DNA of 64,000 bases, taken from Stutzerimonas stutzeri. GTDB lineage: Bacteria > Pseudomonadota > Gammaproteobacteria > Pseudomonadales > Pseudomonadaceae. Below the pieces are notes generated by a model. That model was not told the origin of the DNA and did no database searches. It worked only from the letters and a program-made list of their open reading frames with translations. Each line of letters opens with the position of its first letter. The stretch's first letter is position 1. Position numbers and translations under genes: made by a program. Shown here piece by piece: positions 9,313 to 18,842 of this stretch. The stretch covers positions 1 to 64,000 of the forward strand of contig DGLA01000001.1 in the NCBI GenBank assembly GCA_002387205.1. Direction: 5' to 3'.

Positions 9313-9840
9313 ATGCGCATTGCATTGTTCAGCCTGCTACTCGCATTCATGGCACCTGCCATGGCGCAGATCTACAAGTACACGGACGACAAGGGCAACA
9401 CCGTGTTTACCAATCAGCCGCCCGAAGGCGTGGCGGTCGATACTGTCGACCTTCCGCCCGCCAACACCGTAGACATCAAGACGCCGGAAGCACCACCACC
9501 ATTGGCCGACGAGCAGAGCGGCGAGGGTCAGCAGCAGCCTTACCGCAGCCTCGCCATTGGCGGCGTCCCGGACGAACAGGCGTTGCGTGCCAACAACGGC
9601 ACCTTCGTCGTCAACGCGCAGCTCGACCCGCCGCTGAAACAAGGGCATCAGATTAGATTTCTACTCGATGGCGTGCCGCAGGCAGAACCCGGCGACACCA
9701 CAGCGCTGCAGCTGACCAACGTCGACCGTGGCACTCACCTGATCGAAGTCCAGGTGCTCAGCGGCGGACAGGTTGTGCAGCGCGCCGAGGAGCAGTTCAC
9801 CGTTCAGCGCGTGCATACCTCCAGCCCGGCCCGCCCATGA
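9313..9840 (+). CDS. DUF4124-domain exported protein, first of a pair
   Basis: The 175-residue protein has a signal peptide (MRIALFSLLLAFMAPAMA, cleavage after AMA near residue 18) and then the DUF4124 pattern IYKYTDDKGNTVFTNQPPEG. It is therefore probably periplasmic. The C-terminal half (about 90-170) resembles an immunoglobulin-like fold with GHQIRFLLDGVP and NVDRGTHLIEVQVL. The function is unknown. The next gene overlaps the stop by four bases and has the same architecture, so the pair probably arose by tandem duplication and is co-translated. The position between glnA and ntrB is the same as in P. aeruginosa. Confidence 0.88.
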   Translation: MRIALFSLLLAFMAPAMAQIYKYTDDKGNTVFTNQPPEGVAVDTVDLPPANTVDIKTPEAPPPLADEQSGEGQQQPYRSLAIGGVPDEQALRANNGTFVVNAQLDPPLKQGHQIRFLLDGVPQAEPGDTTALQLTNVDRGTHLIEVQVLSGGQVVQRAEEQFTVQRVHTSSPARP

Positions 9841-10466
9841 TCCGCCCCACGCTCGCCCTGCCCGGGCTGTTGCTGACGCTTGCCCTACCGGCCAGCGCAG
9901 CGATCTACAGCTATATCGATGCCGAGGGTAATCGGGTCTTCACCGACCGCCCTGGTGGTCGCGCCGCCGAGCAGGTCGAGACCAGGCCGGCCAACAGCAT
10001 GGCCGCCCAGCCGCTACCTCCACCAAAGCAGGCGGTCAGGGTGCTGGAGGCAGCCACACCGGGTTACGCGCTGCTCGATATCGTGCAGCCAGCTCCCGAT
10101 GCCACCATCCGCAACAATGCAGGTGAACTGACCGTCAGCGTGACCAGCGACCCAGCCCTGCATCCCGGCCACCAATACCGGCTGCTGCTTGATGGCGCTC
10201 CCTTTGGCGCGCCAGGCGAGAGCCCTGTATTGATGTTGCAGAACGTCGACCGAGGCAGCCACGAGCTGTTAGTCGAAGTGATCGACAGCCAGGGAATGAC
10301 CCTGCAAGCCAGCACGCCGCGTGCCTTTCATATGATGCGCACCTCCCTGGCGCAACGCCGGCAGGTCAATCCATGCAGGAAGGATGATTACGGCGTCCGC
10401 CCGGAGTGCCCGCTCAGGGACAAGCCAGTGGAAAAGAAAGACATTCCCTTCGTGCCCTTTCTGTGA
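9837..10466 (+). CDS. DUF4124-domain exported protein, second of a pair
   Basis: The 209-residue paralogue starts at ATG 9837, overlapping the preceding stop (ATGA). It has a hydrophobic signal segment ending PASA, then AIYSYIDAEGNRVFTDRPGG (DUF4124), and a later GHQYRLLLDGAPFG and NVDRGSHELLVEV that match the first copy. A C-terminal tail with two cysteines in CRKDDYGVRPEC could form a disulfide in the periplasm. The function is not known. The tight spacing before ntrB suggests that the glnA-ntrBC region may be partly co-transcribed past the glnA terminator, but no promoter was identified. Confidence 0.87.
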   Translation: MIRPTLALPGLLLTLALPASAAIYSYIDAEGNRVFTDRPGGRAAEQVETRPANSMAAQPLPPPKQAVRVLEAATPGYALLDIVQPAPDATIRNNAGELTVSVTSDPALHPGHQYRLLLDGAPFGAPGESPVLMLQNVDRGSHELLVEVIDSQGMTLQASTPRAFHMMRTSLAQRRQVNPCRKDDYGVRPECPLRDKPVEKKDIPFVPFL

Positions 10467-10633
10467 TCATGCTGCGCACCGCAATGGTGCGCAGCCGAAG
10501 CCGTCCCGATTCGTGTCACCCCGTTTCCAGCGCGCCCCGCTCTGGAGCGCCAGTGCCCACCGTGCCGCGCCGAAAAGGAGCGCCTTGGTTTGCTTCTTGC
10601 ATTTCCCGTTCTACACACCGGATGCGGACTGCC

Positions 10634-11716
10634 ATGATCAACGAAGCCCTACAGCGCCTGCTGATCGAGAACCTCACCACCGCCACCTTGCTGCTCAACT
10701 CACGGCTGCGCCTGGAACACATGAATCCGGCCGCCGAGATGCTGCTTGCCGTCAGCGGCCAGCGCAGCCACGGTCAGTTCATCAGCGAACTCTTCACCGA
10801 ATCATCCGAGGCCCTGGCCGCATTGCGCCTGGCTGTCGAGGAAGCCCATCCCTTCACCAAGCGGGAAGCGACCCTGACCTCCGCCAGCGGCCAGTCGCTG
10901 ACCGTGGACTACGCCGTGACGCCAATACTGACGAAGCAGGAGACGATGCTGCTGCTCGAGGTGCTGCCACGCGACCGCCTGCTGCGCATCACTAAGGAAG
11001 AGGCGCAGCTATCCAAGCAGGAAACCACCAAGATGCTGGTGCGCGGCCTCGCCCACGAGATCAAGAATCCGCTCGGCGGCATACGGGGTGCGGCCCAGCT
11101 GCTGGCCCGTGAGCTGCCCGAAGAGCACCTGAAGGACTACACAGAGGTCATCATCGAAGAGGCTGACCGCCTGCGTAACCTGGTTGACCGGATGCTGGGC
11201 TCGAACAAGTTGCCATCGCTGTCGATGACCAACATTCATGAGGTCCTTGAGCATGTCGCCAGCCTGATCGAAGCCGAGTGCCAGGGAAGCCTCATTTTGG
11301 TGCGCGATTACGACCCGAGCATTCCCGAAGTCCTGATGGACCGTGAGCAGATGATCCAGGCGGTGCTCAACATCATGCGCAACGCCATGCAGGCGCTGGC
11401 CGGGCAGACTGAGCTTGGGCTCGGCCGCCTCACACTGCGCACCCGCACCCTGCGCCAGTTCACCATCGGGCATATCCGGCATCGCCTGGTGGCGCGCATC
11501 GAAATCATCGACAACGGCCCCGGCATTCCTGCCGAGCTGCAGAACACCCTCTTCTACCCGATGGTCAGCGGTCGCCCGGATGGCACCGGGCTGGGCCTGG
11601 CCATTACCCAGAACATCATCAGTCAGCATCAGGGGTTGATCGAATGCGAAAGCCATCCCGGGCACACCGCGTTCTCGATTTTCCTGCCACTGGAACAAGG
11701 AGCACCAACCGCATGA
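10634..11716 (+). CDS. ntrB: NtrB (GlnL), nitrogen-sensing histidine kinase
   Basis: NtrB phosphorylates or dephosphorylates NtrC according to nitrogen status, with PII (GlnB/GlnK) as partner. The 360-residue cytoplasmic protein has an N-terminal PAS domain (about 8-110), the H-box RGLAHEIKNPLGGIRG with phospho-accepting His141, an N-box NIMRNAMQAL, and G-boxes DNGPGIP and DGTGLGLAI. There is no membrane segment, as usual for NtrB. ATG 10634 (MINEALQRLL) matches family N-termini better than the in-frame ATG 12 bases upstream. The stop overlaps the ntrC start (ATGA), indicating coupled translation. Confidence 0.96.
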   Translation: MINEALQRLLIENLTTATLLLNSRLRLEHMNPAAEMLLAVSGQRSHGQFISELFTESSEALAALRLAVEEAHPFTKREATLTSASGQSLTVDYAVTPILTKQETMLLLEVLPRDRLLRITKEEAQLSKQETTKMLVRGLAHEIKNPLGGIRGAAQLLARELPEEHLKDYTEVIIEEADRLRNLVDRMLGSNKLPSLSMTNIHEVLEHVASLIEAECQGSLILVRDYDPSIPEVLMDREQMIQAVLNIMRNAMQALAGQTELGLGRLTLRTRTLRQFTIGHIRHRLVARIEIIDNGPGIPAELQNTLFYPMVSGRPDGTGLGLAITQNIISQHQGLIECESHPGHTAFSIFLPLEQGAPTA

Positions 11717-13152
11717 GCCGCAGTGAAACTGTCTGGATTGTCGACGATGACCGCTCCATCCGCTGGGTACTCGAAAAGGCCCTGCAGCAGGAAAACATGA
11801 CCACCCAGAGCTTCGACAGCGCCGATGGCGTGCTGGCGAAACTCTCGCGGCAGCAGCCCGACGTGATCATCTCCGACATCCGCATGCCCGGCGTAAGCGG
11901 CCTGGACCTGCTGGCGCAGATCCGTGATCTCTATCCGCGCCTGCCAGTCATCATCATGACCGCCCATTCGGACCTCGACAGCGCGGTTGCCTCGTACCAG
12001 GGCGGCGCGTTCGAGTACCTGCCCAAGCCTTTCGACGTGGATGAGGCAGTGTCTCTGGTCAAGCGCGCCAACCAGCACGCCAAGGAGCAGCAGGGGCTCA
12101 GCAAGGCACCGGCCGATCAGCGCCATACACCGGAGATCATTGGCGAAGCGCCGGCGATGCAGGAAGTGTTTCGCGCCATCGGCCGGCTCTCTCATTCCAA
12201 CATCACCGTGTTGATCAATGGCGAATCCGGTACCGGCAAGGAACTGGTTGCCCACGCCCTGCACCGTCACAGCCCGCGTTCGGCATCACCCTTCATTGCC
12301 CTGAACATGGCGGCGATTCCCAAGGATCTGATGGAATCCGAGCTGTTCGGTCACGAAAAAGGCGCCTTTACCGGTGCGGCCAACCAACGCCGTGGGCGCT
12401 TCGAGCAGGCCGACGGCGGCACCCTGTTCCTGGACGAGATCGGAGACATGCCGGCCGACACCCAGACTCGCCTGCTGCGCGTCCTGGCTGATGGCGAGTT
12501 CTACCGGGTCGGCGGCCATACGCCGGTCAAGGTCGACGTGCGCATCATTGCCGCGACTCACCAGGACCTGGAAACCCTGGTCCAGGCCGGCAAGTTCCGA
12601 GAAGACCTGTTCCATCGTCTGAACGTGATCCGCATCCATATTCCGCGCCTGTCCGATCGCCGCGAGGACATTCCGACGCTGGCTTCACACTTCCTCGCCA
12701 ATGCCGCCACCGAGCTGTCCGTCGAAACCAAGCTGCTCAAGCCCGAGACCGAGGAGTACCTGCAGAACCTGCCATGGCCAGGCAACGTGCGGCAGCTGGA
12801 GAACACCTGCCGCTGGATCACGGTCATGGCGTCCGGGCGCGAGGTGCACGTCAGCGACCTGCCACCGGAACTGCTCAACCAGCCGACCGATTCCATGCCA
12901 TCGAACAATTGGGAGCAGGCACTGCGCCACTGGGCTGACCTGGCGCTGGCTCGCGGCCAGTCCAATCTGCTGGACGAGGCAGTGCCGGCGTTCGAGCGGA
13001 TCATGATCGAGACAGCGCTCAAGCACACCGCAGGTCGCCGCCGCGATGCCGCGCTGTTGCTCGGCTGGGGCCGCAACACCCTGACGCGCAAGATCAAGGA
13101 ACTGGGCATGGGCGGTGACGGCCCCGACGAGGACGAAGGCGAGGAGGCCTGA
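11713..13152 (+). CDS. ntrC: NtrC (GlnG), sigma54-dependent nitrogen response regulator
   Basis: NtrC activates RpoN promoters such as the one found upstream of glnA. The 479-residue protein has a receiver domain with phospho-acceptor Asp55 in SDIRMPG, an AAA+ domain with Walker A GESGTGKE at 170-177 and the sigma54-contacting loop GAFTGA at 217-222, and a C-terminal Fis-type helix-turn-helix (RRRDAALLLGWGRNTLTRKI). The order ntrB-ntrC with a four-base overlap is standard. Length and motifs are complete. Confidence 0.97.
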   Translation: MSRSETVWIVDDDRSIRWVLEKALQQENMTTQSFDSADGVLAKLSRQQPDVIISDIRMPGVSGLDLLAQIRDLYPRLPVIIMTAHSDLDSAVASYQGGAFEYLPKPFDVDEAVSLVKRANQHAKEQQGLSKAPADQRHTPEIIGEAPAMQEVFRAIGRLSHSNITVLINGESGTGKELVAHALHRHSPRSASPFIALNMAAIPKDLMESELFGHEKGAFTGAANQRRGRFEQADGGTLFLDEIGDMPADTQTRLLRVLADGEFYRVGGHTPVKVDVRIIAATHQDLETLVQAGKFREDLFHRLNVIRIHIPRLSDRREDIPTLASHFLANAATELSVETKLLKPETEEYLQNLPWPGNVRQLENTCRWITVMASGREVHVSDLPPELLNQPTDSMPSNNWEQALRHWADLALARGQSNLLDEAVPAFERIMIETALKHTAGRRRDAALLLGWGRNTLTRKIKELGMGGDGPDEDEGEEA

Positions 13153-13166
13153 TCTCCGCACGCTCG

Positions 13167-13607
13167 CTAGCGCGGCTGGACCTGCAAGAGCAGGCGCCAG
13201 TCACCGTCAAGTTTATCGCCCGACCAGCTGGCTGCCAGCGGTCGGGTCGCCACGACATGCACTAGCAAGCCCTTCTCCGTTGTCTGCACCCTCCAGCTGG
13301 CACTCGCACCGGCCACGTCGAGGCGCCCGGTTTCGGCCCGGCCCTCGGCCTGGAACAGCATACCCACCGCGCCCTCCACATCCTGGCTGTAGATCTCCGG
13401 CTCGCGGTCGAACCACAGCTGCAGACCACCTTCCACCGGCTCCACACGCAGCAACTGCACAGGCCCTGGCTTGAAAACGTGACCCAGCAATGATCCGAAC
13501 AGCAACCCGAGCAGCACCAGCGAGCCGAAAAAGCGCCGACGCAGACGAGGTAGCGGGTCGACAGGCGCAGTAGAATGCGCGTCGTTTTCAGAGCGGGTGT
13601 CGCGCAT
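13167..13607 (-). CDS. Conserved hypothetical inner-membrane-anchored protein (PA5126-like position)
   Basis: The 146-residue protein has a cytoplasmic N-terminus rich in charged residues, one predicted membrane segment ([17 protein letters not shown], about 27-43) and a soluble, probably periplasmic domain with no motif I recognise. It sits between ntrC and trmL as in P. aeruginosa and is convergent with ntrC, 14 bases apart. Its ATG (13605-13607) overlaps the trmL ATG on the other strand by two bases within CATG, so the two start codons are interlocked. The function is unknown. Confidence 0.8.
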   Translation of the reverse strand: MRDTRSENDAHSTAPVDPLPRLRRRFFGSLVLLGLLFGSLLGHVFKPGPVQLLRVEPVEGGLQLWFDREPEIYSQDVEGAVGMLFQAEGRAETGRLDVAGASASWRVQTTEKGLLVHVVATRPLAASWSGDKLDGDWRLLLQVQPR

Positions 13608-14067
13608 GTTCCATGTGATCCTTTTTCAACCGGAGATTCCGCCGAATACCGGCAACATTATCAGGCTATGTGCCAATGCAGGCTGCAGCCTGCATCTGAT
13701 CGAGCCCCTGGGCTTCGAGCTGGATGACAAACGCCTGCGCCGGGCGGGCCTGGATTATCACGAGTACGCACCGCTCAAGCGCCACGCCAGCCTCGACGCC
13801 TGCCTGGCCAGCCTCGGACAGCCGCGGCTGTTCGCCTTTACAACCAAGGGCTCGCAACCCTTCCATCAGGTGCAGTATCGGCGCGGCGACGCATTCCTCT
13901 TCGGCCCGGAAAGCCGCGGTCTGCCACCGGAAATCCGCGATGCGCTGCCCAACGAGCAGCGCCTGCGCCTGCCCATGCGCCCCGACAGCCGTAGCCTGAA
14001 TCTGTCCAACACTGTCGCCGTTGCTGTCTATGAAGCCTGGCGACAGCTTGATTTCGCGCTCCAGTGA
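13606..14067 (+). CDS. trmL: TrmL, tRNA (cytidine/uridine-2'-O)-methyltransferase
   Basis: TrmL is a SPOUT methyltransferase that methylates the 2'-O of nucleotide 34 in tRNA-Leu isoacceptors. The 153-residue product has the small TrmL size and the SPOUT knot motifs: N-terminal [25 protein letters not shown], and the C-terminal [19 protein letters not shown] 13606 is chosen over the in-frame GTG at 13597 because [12 protein letters not shown] is the family N-terminus. It diverges from the membrane-protein gene at 13167-13607. Confidence 0.95.
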   Translation: MFHVILFQPEIPPNTGNIIRLCANAGCSLHLIEPLGFELDDKRLRRAGLDYHEYAPLKRHASLDACLASLGQPRLFAFTTKGSQPFHQVQYRRGDAFLFGPESRGLPPEIRDALPNEQRLRLPMRPDSRSLNLSNTVAVAVYEAWRQLDFALQ

Positions 14068-14184
14068 CGCAGCGTTGAGCCCGCGCCAAGCCCTGTCATC
14101 AGCGCAGTTGAACAATCGAACCGACCCCACGTCGTAACTAGTACTTGCCGCCGCGGTATTCCCCGCCCAGCACAGGAGAACGAC

Positions 14185-16548
14185 GTGAGCCAGCCAACGT
14201 TCAAACCCTACACTGCGCCTTCAGGCGGCTGGGGATCGGCCTATTCGGTCGCCAACATCCTGATCCGCGAAAGGATTCCATTGGCCGGCGCGGCTTTGTT
14301 GCTCAAACAGAACAAGCCCATCGACGGCTTCGCCTGCGTCAGTTGCGCCTGGGCCAAACCCCACCCGTCGCGCCCGCTGTCGTTCTGCGAGAACGGCGCC
14401 AAGGCTACCGCCTGGGAAAACACCAGTCGCCGCTGTGGTCCGGAGTTCTTTGAACGTCACAGCGTGACCGAGCTGCTCAACTGGACCGACTTCGATCTGG
14501 AACAGCAGGGTCGCCTGACCCACCCCATGCGTTACGACCCGGCCAGCGACAAGTATCAGCCGGTCAGCTGGGACCAGGCCTTCGAGGAAATCGGCCGCGA
14601 GCTCAAGGCCATGGCCGATCCCAACCAGGTGGTCTTCTACATGTCCGGCCGCGCGGCGCTGGAGACGGCCTACATGTTCGCCATCCTGGCGCGGATGTAT
14701 GGCACCAACAATCTGCCCGACAGCTCGAACATGTGCCATGAAAGCACCTCCATCGCACTGCCCGAAAGCATCGGGGTGCCGGTGGCCACCGTGACGCTGA
14801 ACGACATGCACAAGATGGACGGCATGCTGTTCTTCGGCCAGAACACCGGCACCTGCAGCCCACGCATGCTCCACGACCTGCAGGAAGCACGCGAGCGCGG
14901 CGCACCGATCATCACCTTCAACCCCATTCGCGAACGCGGGCTGGAGCGCTTCGTCAATCCGCAGTCACCGCGGGAGATGATGACCCCCGACGAGACCAAG
15001 ATCAGTACCCAGTATCACCAGGTGAAGATCGGTGGCGATATCGCTGCCATCGCCGGCATCTGCAAGGCGCTGTTCGATCTGGACGATGCAGCGGTAGGCA
15101 ACGGGCAGCCGCGGGTGCTGGATGTCGCGTTCATCGAGCAGCACACCCATGGCTTCGGAGCGTTCGAAGCGCGCATGCGCGGCTACAGCTGGCAACTGCT
15201 GGAACGCCGCTCCGGGCTGAGTCGCGGCGCGATGGAAGCAGCAGCGGTCGCCTATGCAGGCTGCAACCGGGTCATCGCCGCCTACGGCATGGGCCTGACC
15301 CAGCACCGCTATGGTGTTCAGACCATCCAGATGCTGGTCAATCTGTTGCTGCTGAGGGGCAACATGGGTAAGGAAGGCGCCGGAATCCTGCCGGTGCGCG
15401 GGCATTCGAACGTGCAGGGTCAGCGGACGGTGGGCATCACCGAAAAGGCAAAAAAGGTGCCGGCCGACAATTTGCGGCGCCAGTTCGGCTTCGAGCCGCC
15501 TGCGGAAGACGGGGTGAATACCATCGAGGCCTGCGAAGGCATCCTGGCGGGCAGGGTCAAGGGCTTTGTGGCGATGGGCGGCAATTTCGTCCGGGCCATC
15601 CCCGACACCCTGCAAATGGAGCCGGCCTGGCGCAAGCTGCAGCTCTCCGTGCAGGTATCGACCAAACTGAACCGCAATCATCTAGTGACCGGCAAGGTGT
15701 CCTATATCCTGCCGTGTCTGGGCCGCACCGAGATCGACCGTCAGGCGACCGGCGAGCAGCGCCACACCACCGAGGACAGCACCGGCTGCATTCGCGCCTG
15801 GCGCGGCGTGGCTGAACCTGCCGGCGGACTGTTGCTGTCGGAGCCCGCTATCGTGGCACGCCTGGCCAAGGCCACGCTACCGGTCACCCCCGGCCTCGAT
15901 TGGGATGCCTGGGTCGGTGACTATGCTCTGGTGCGCAGCGCCATCGCCGAGAGCTATCCCGACATCTTTCATGATTTCAATACCCGTATGCTGGAGCCGG
16001 GCGGCTTCCACCGCCCGCTGGGTGCGAGCAAGCGCGAGTGGGCGACCGAGACCGGCAAGGCCAACTTCATCAACCCGCCGGCGCTGGCCGAAGATCCGGA
16101 CACGGAGGAAGGCGGCCACGAGCAGCGCGACGTCCTGCAACTGATGACGTTGCGCAGCAATGACCAGTTCAACACCACTGTCTACGGGTACAACGACCGC
16201 TTCCGGGGCATTCAGGGTACCCGCGCAGTGATCCTGATGAACAGCAACGACATGGCACGCCTCGGCCTGGCCGAAGGGGACAAGATCGAGGCGATAACCG
16301 TCGTGCACGACGGCATACATCGGTCGGTCGGCCCCTTGCGGGTCACCCCCTATGACATACCCGAAGGCTGCTGTGCCGGCTACTACCCCGAATGCAATGC
16401 GCTGTTGCCCGTATGGCATCATGCCGAACGCAGCAAAGTGCCGGCAGCGAAGTCCATCCCGGTAAGGGTGCGCAAGGTGATCGCGTTTGGCGATGACCGA
16501 CCCGCCCCCACCGAGCCTGACCCGCCGGCAGGCGTCGGCGCCGCATGA
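14185..16548 (+). CDS. FdhF/YdeP-family molybdopterin oxidoreductase
   Basis: The 787-residue protein belongs to the formate-dehydrogenase-H-like molybdopterin family typified by E. coli YdeP, whose substrate is not firmly established. Cys51, Cys54 and Cys68 (CVSC and FCEN) are in the iron-sulfur position, though the set is reduced compared with FdhF. Cys184 in SNMCHESTS is in the usual molybdenum-ligand position, so the enzyme uses cysteine there and not selenocysteine. Later segments such as LLRGNMGKEGAGILPVRGHSNVQG and the C-terminal molydop-binding domain are typical. GTG 14185 follows AGGAGAA. No fdhD or partner subunit is adjacent. It lies where P. aeruginosa synteny changes between the ntrC/trmL and hslVU blocks. 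Confidence 0.9.
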   Translation: MSQPTFKPYTAPSGGWGSAYSVANILIRERIPLAGAALLLKQNKPIDGFACVSCAWAKPHPSRPLSFCENGAKATAWENTSRRCGPEFFERHSVTELLNWTDFDLEQQGRLTHPMRYDPASDKYQPVSWDQAFEEIGRELKAMADPNQVVFYMSGRAALETAYMFAILARMYGTNNLPDSSNMCHESTSIALPESIGVPVATVTLNDMHKMDGMLFFGQNTGTCSPRMLHDLQEARERGAPIITFNPIRERGLERFVNPQSPREMMTPDETKISTQYHQVKIGGDIAAIAGICKALFDLDDAAVGNGQPRVLDVAFIEQHTHGFGAFEARMRGYSWQLLERRSGLSRGAMEAAAVAYAGCNRVIAAYGMGLTQHRYGVQTIQMLVNLLLLRGNMGKEGAGILPVRGHSNVQGQRTVGITEKAKKVPADNLRRQFGFEPPAEDGVNTIEACEGILAGRVKGFVAMGGNFVRAIPDTLQMEPAWRKLQLSVQVSTKLNRNHLVTGKVSYILPCLGRTEIDRQATGEQRHTTEDSTGCIRAWRGVAEPAGGLLLSEPAIVARLAKATLPVTPGLDWDAWVGDYALVRSAIAESYPDIFHDFNTRMLEPGGFHRPLGASKREWATETGKANFINPPALAEDPDTEEGGHEQRDVLQLMTLRSNDQFNTTVYGYNDRFRGIQGTRAVILMNSNDMARLGLAEGDKIEAITVVHDGIHRSVGPLRVTPYDIPEGCCAGYYPECNALLPVWHHAERSKVPAAKSIPVRVRKVIAFGDDRPAPTEPDPPAGVGAA

Positions 16549-16607
16549 GCCACCCCATATCGGCGCTTGCCGATGGGGGCGCACACAGCCGCGGATTGCC
16601 TACATCG

Positions 16608-16636
16608 GTTGAAATGCGCAGCAGGGTCCCCCATAT
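16608..16636 (+). promoter_or_regulatory. Sigma32 (RpoH)-type heat-shock promoter of hslVU
   Basis: GTTGAAA (16608-16614), a 14-base spacer and CCCCATAT (16629-16636) closely match the sigma32 consensus CTTGAAA-N11-16-CCCCATNT. The predicted start near 16643 leaves about 40 bases before the hslV start codon. Heat-shock control of hslVU is well known in enterobacteria. Confidence 0.75.
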
Positions 16637-16683
16637 CAAGCGCATTCGGGCATTCATCGCCCCGCTGCGTGGAGATTTTCCCT

Positions 16684-17220
16684 TTGACCACCATCGTTTC
16701 AGTGCGCCGCAACGGCAAAGTCGTCATGGGCGGCGACGGCCAGGTTTCCCTTGGCAACACCGTCATGAAAGGCAACGCCAAGAAGGTCCGGCGCCTCTAC
16801 CACGGCCAGGTGCTGGCAGGCTTCGCCGGTGCCACCGCTGATGCCTTCACCCTCTTCGAGCGCTTCGAAGGCCAGCTGGAAAAACACCAGGGCCATCTGG
16901 TACGTGCGGCCGTTGAGCTGGCCAAGGACTGGCGGACCGATCGTTCGCTGAGTCGCCTGGAAGCCATGCTCGCCGTGGCCAACAAGGACGCCTCGCTGAT
17001 CATCACCGGCAATGGTGACGTGGTGCAGCCGGAGAACGACCTGATCGCCATGGGTTCCGGCGGCGGGTTCGCCCAGGCTGCCGCGATGGCCCTGATGCAG
17101 AAGGGTGACGAGAGCATGTCCGCACAGGACATCACCGAAACCGCACTTAACATTGCCGGCACCATCTGTGTCTTCACCAACCAGAATCTCACCATCGAGG
17201 AGCTGGACAGCGCGATCTGA
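16684..17220 (+). CDS. hslV: HslV, peptidase subunit of the HslUV protease
   Basis: HslV forms the double hexameric proteolytic core that degrades misfolded proteins fed by HslU. The 178-residue product begins with TTG 16684, read as Met; after its removal Thr2 of [10 protein letters not shown] becomes the catalytic nucleophile. GGAG lies at 16671-16674. [16 protein letters not shown] and the C-terminal IEELDSAI are characteristic. An in-frame start upstream at 16567 would bury the nucleophile and is rejected. It is followed by hslU after 189 bases, a longer gap than in E. coli. Confidence 0.96.
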   Translation: MTTIVSVRRNGKVVMGGDGQVSLGNTVMKGNAKKVRRLYHGQVLAGFAGATADAFTLFERFEGQLEKHQGHLVRAAVELAKDWRTDRSLSRLEAMLAVANKDASLIITGNGDVVQPENDLIAMGSGGGFAQAAAMALMQKGDESMSAQDITETALNIAGTICVFTNQNLTIEELDSAI

Positions 17221-17409
17221 CAGGCCGACGGAAAACTACCTGCATTGGCAATCCTTCGCTAAAGACAGGCTTGTCGCGAGCCGGGTCGGGCCGACCGACT
17301 GAGGCCGCCACGGCCCGCTACCTCGCCTGTTTTTGCACTGCCTTGCCTGCCTCACCTCGTTTTTTCCAACGACCTGGCCTGTGCCCTGCCAGCTTCGGGA
17401 GTAACAAAA

Positions 17410-18756
17410 ATGTCCATGACGCCTCGCGAGATCGTCCACGAACTCAACCGCCACATCATCGGCCAGGACGACGCCAAGCGTGCCGTCGCCATTGCCCTTC
17501 GCAACCGTTGGCGGCGCATGCAGCTCTCCGCCGAGCTGCGCCCGGAAGTGACCCCAAAGAACATCCTGATGATCGGCCCGACCGGCGTCGGCAAGACCGA
17601 GATTGCTCGTCGCCTGGCCAAGCTGGCCAACGCGCCATTCATCAAAGTGGAAGCGACAAAGTTTACCGAAGTCGGTTATGTCGGTCGGGATGTCGAATCC
17701 ATCATCCGTGATCTGGCCGACGCTGCCCTGAAGATGCTGCGTGAGCAGGAAGTGGTGAAGATGCGCCATCGCGCCGAAGACGCGGCGGAAGAGCGCATCC
17801 TCGATGCACTTCTGCCCCAGGCGCGCCCGGCCGGATTCAACGATGAGCAACCGGTGCAGAGCACCGATTCCAACACGCGTCAGCTATTCCGCAAGCGGTT
17901 GCGCGAAGGCCAGCTTGACGACAAGGAAATCGATATCGAAGTTGCCGAGAACCCGGGCGGCGTCGAAATCATGGCCCCGCCGGGCATGGAGGAGATGACC
18001 AACCAGCTGCAGAGCCTGTTCTCCAGCATGGGCAAGGGCAAAAAGAAGAGCCGCAAACTGAAGATCAGGGACGCGCTCAAGCTGGTCCGCGACGAGGAGG
18101 CCGCGCGCCTGGTCAACGAGGAAGAACTCAAGGCCCGGGCTCTGGAAGCGGTGGAGCAGCACGGCATCGTCTTTATCGACGAGATCGACAAGGTCGCCAA
18201 GCGCGGCAATACCAGCGGCGCCGACGTCTCCCGTGAAGGCGTGCAGCGCGACCTCTTGCCGCTGATCGAAGGCAGCACGGTCAACACCAAGCTGGGCATG
18301 GTCAAGACCGACCACATCCTGTTCATTGCCTCGGGCGCGTTCCACCTGTCCAAGCCCAGCGATCTGGTACCGGAGCTGCAGGGGCGCCTGCCGATTCGTG
18401 TCGAGCTCAAGGCCCTGTCGCCGGAAGACTTCGAACGCATCCTCACCGAACCGCACGCCTCGCTGACCGAGCAGTACCGCGAATTGCTGAAGACCGAAGG
18501 GCTCGCCATCGAGTTCTCCGAAGACGGCATCAAGCGTCTGGCCCAGATCGCCTGGCAGGTCAACGAAAAGACCGAGAACATCGGTGCGCGCCGCTTGCAT
18601 ACCCTGCTCGAACGCCTCCTTGAGGAAGTCTCCTTCAGCGCAGGCGACCTGGCCGGACAGCAGAATGGCGAACCGATCCGCATCGACACCGAATACGTCA
18701 ACAGCCATCTCGGCGAGCTTGCCGAAGACGAAGACCTGTCGCGGTACATCCTTTAA
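17410..18756 (+). CDS. hslU: HslU, ATPase subunit of the HslUV protease
   Basis: HslU is the AAA+ unfoldase that delivers substrates to HslV. The 448-residue protein has N-terminal [17 protein letters not shown], Walker [10 protein letters not shown] at 56-64, the pore loop GYVGRDVES, an inserted I-domain (about 110-240), Walker [10 protein letters not shown], the sensor region, and the C-terminus [10 protein letters not shown] that docks into HslV. GGGAG precedes ATG 17410. Transcription is probably from the sigma32-type promoter before hslV; the 189-base spacer shows no clear gene. Confidence 0.97.
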   Translation: MSMTPREIVHELNRHIIGQDDAKRAVAIALRNRWRRMQLSAELRPEVTPKNILMIGPTGVGKTEIARRLAKLANAPFIKVEATKFTEVGYVGRDVESIIRDLADAALKMLREQEVVKMRHRAEDAAEERILDALLPQARPAGFNDEQPVQSTDSNTRQLFRKRLREGQLDDKEIDIEVAENPGGVEIMAPPGMEEMTNQLQSLFSSMGKGKKKSRKLKIRDALKLVRDEEAARLVNEEELKARALEAVEQHGIVFIDEIDKVAKRGNTSGADVSREGVQRDLLPLIEGSTVNTKLGMVKTDHILFIASGAFHLSKPSDLVPELQGRLPIRVELKALSPEDFERILTEPHASLTEQYRELLKTEGLAIEFSEDGIKRLAQIAWQVNEKTENIGARRLHTLLERLLEEVSFSAGDLAGQQNGEPIRIDTEYVNSHLGELAEDEDLSRYIL

Positions 18757-18762
18757 CCGGCC

Positions 18763-18827
18763 GGATGCTGGAGGCTGAAGGCTGGACGAAAGAGCCGCCC
18801 TCGCTCAGCCTCCAGCCGTCCAGCCTC
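18763..18827. repeat. Intergenic GCTGGAGGC-type repeat, copy 2
   Basis: GCTGGAGGCTGAAGGCTGG and the complementary CAGCCTCCAGCCGTCCAGCC flank about 20 bases and can form a long hairpin just after the hslU stop. It is most similar to the copy at 38225-38293. It may help terminate or stabilise the hslVU transcript, though there is no T-tract directly after it. Confidence 0.7.
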
Positions 18828-18842
18828 TCTTCGGTTCTTTAT

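Noticed and set aside
14734..14742. Selenocysteine TGA in the molybdoenzyme
   Set aside because: The metal-ligand codon is TGC (Cys184) and the reading frame has no internal TGA, so the enzyme is not a selenoprotein.
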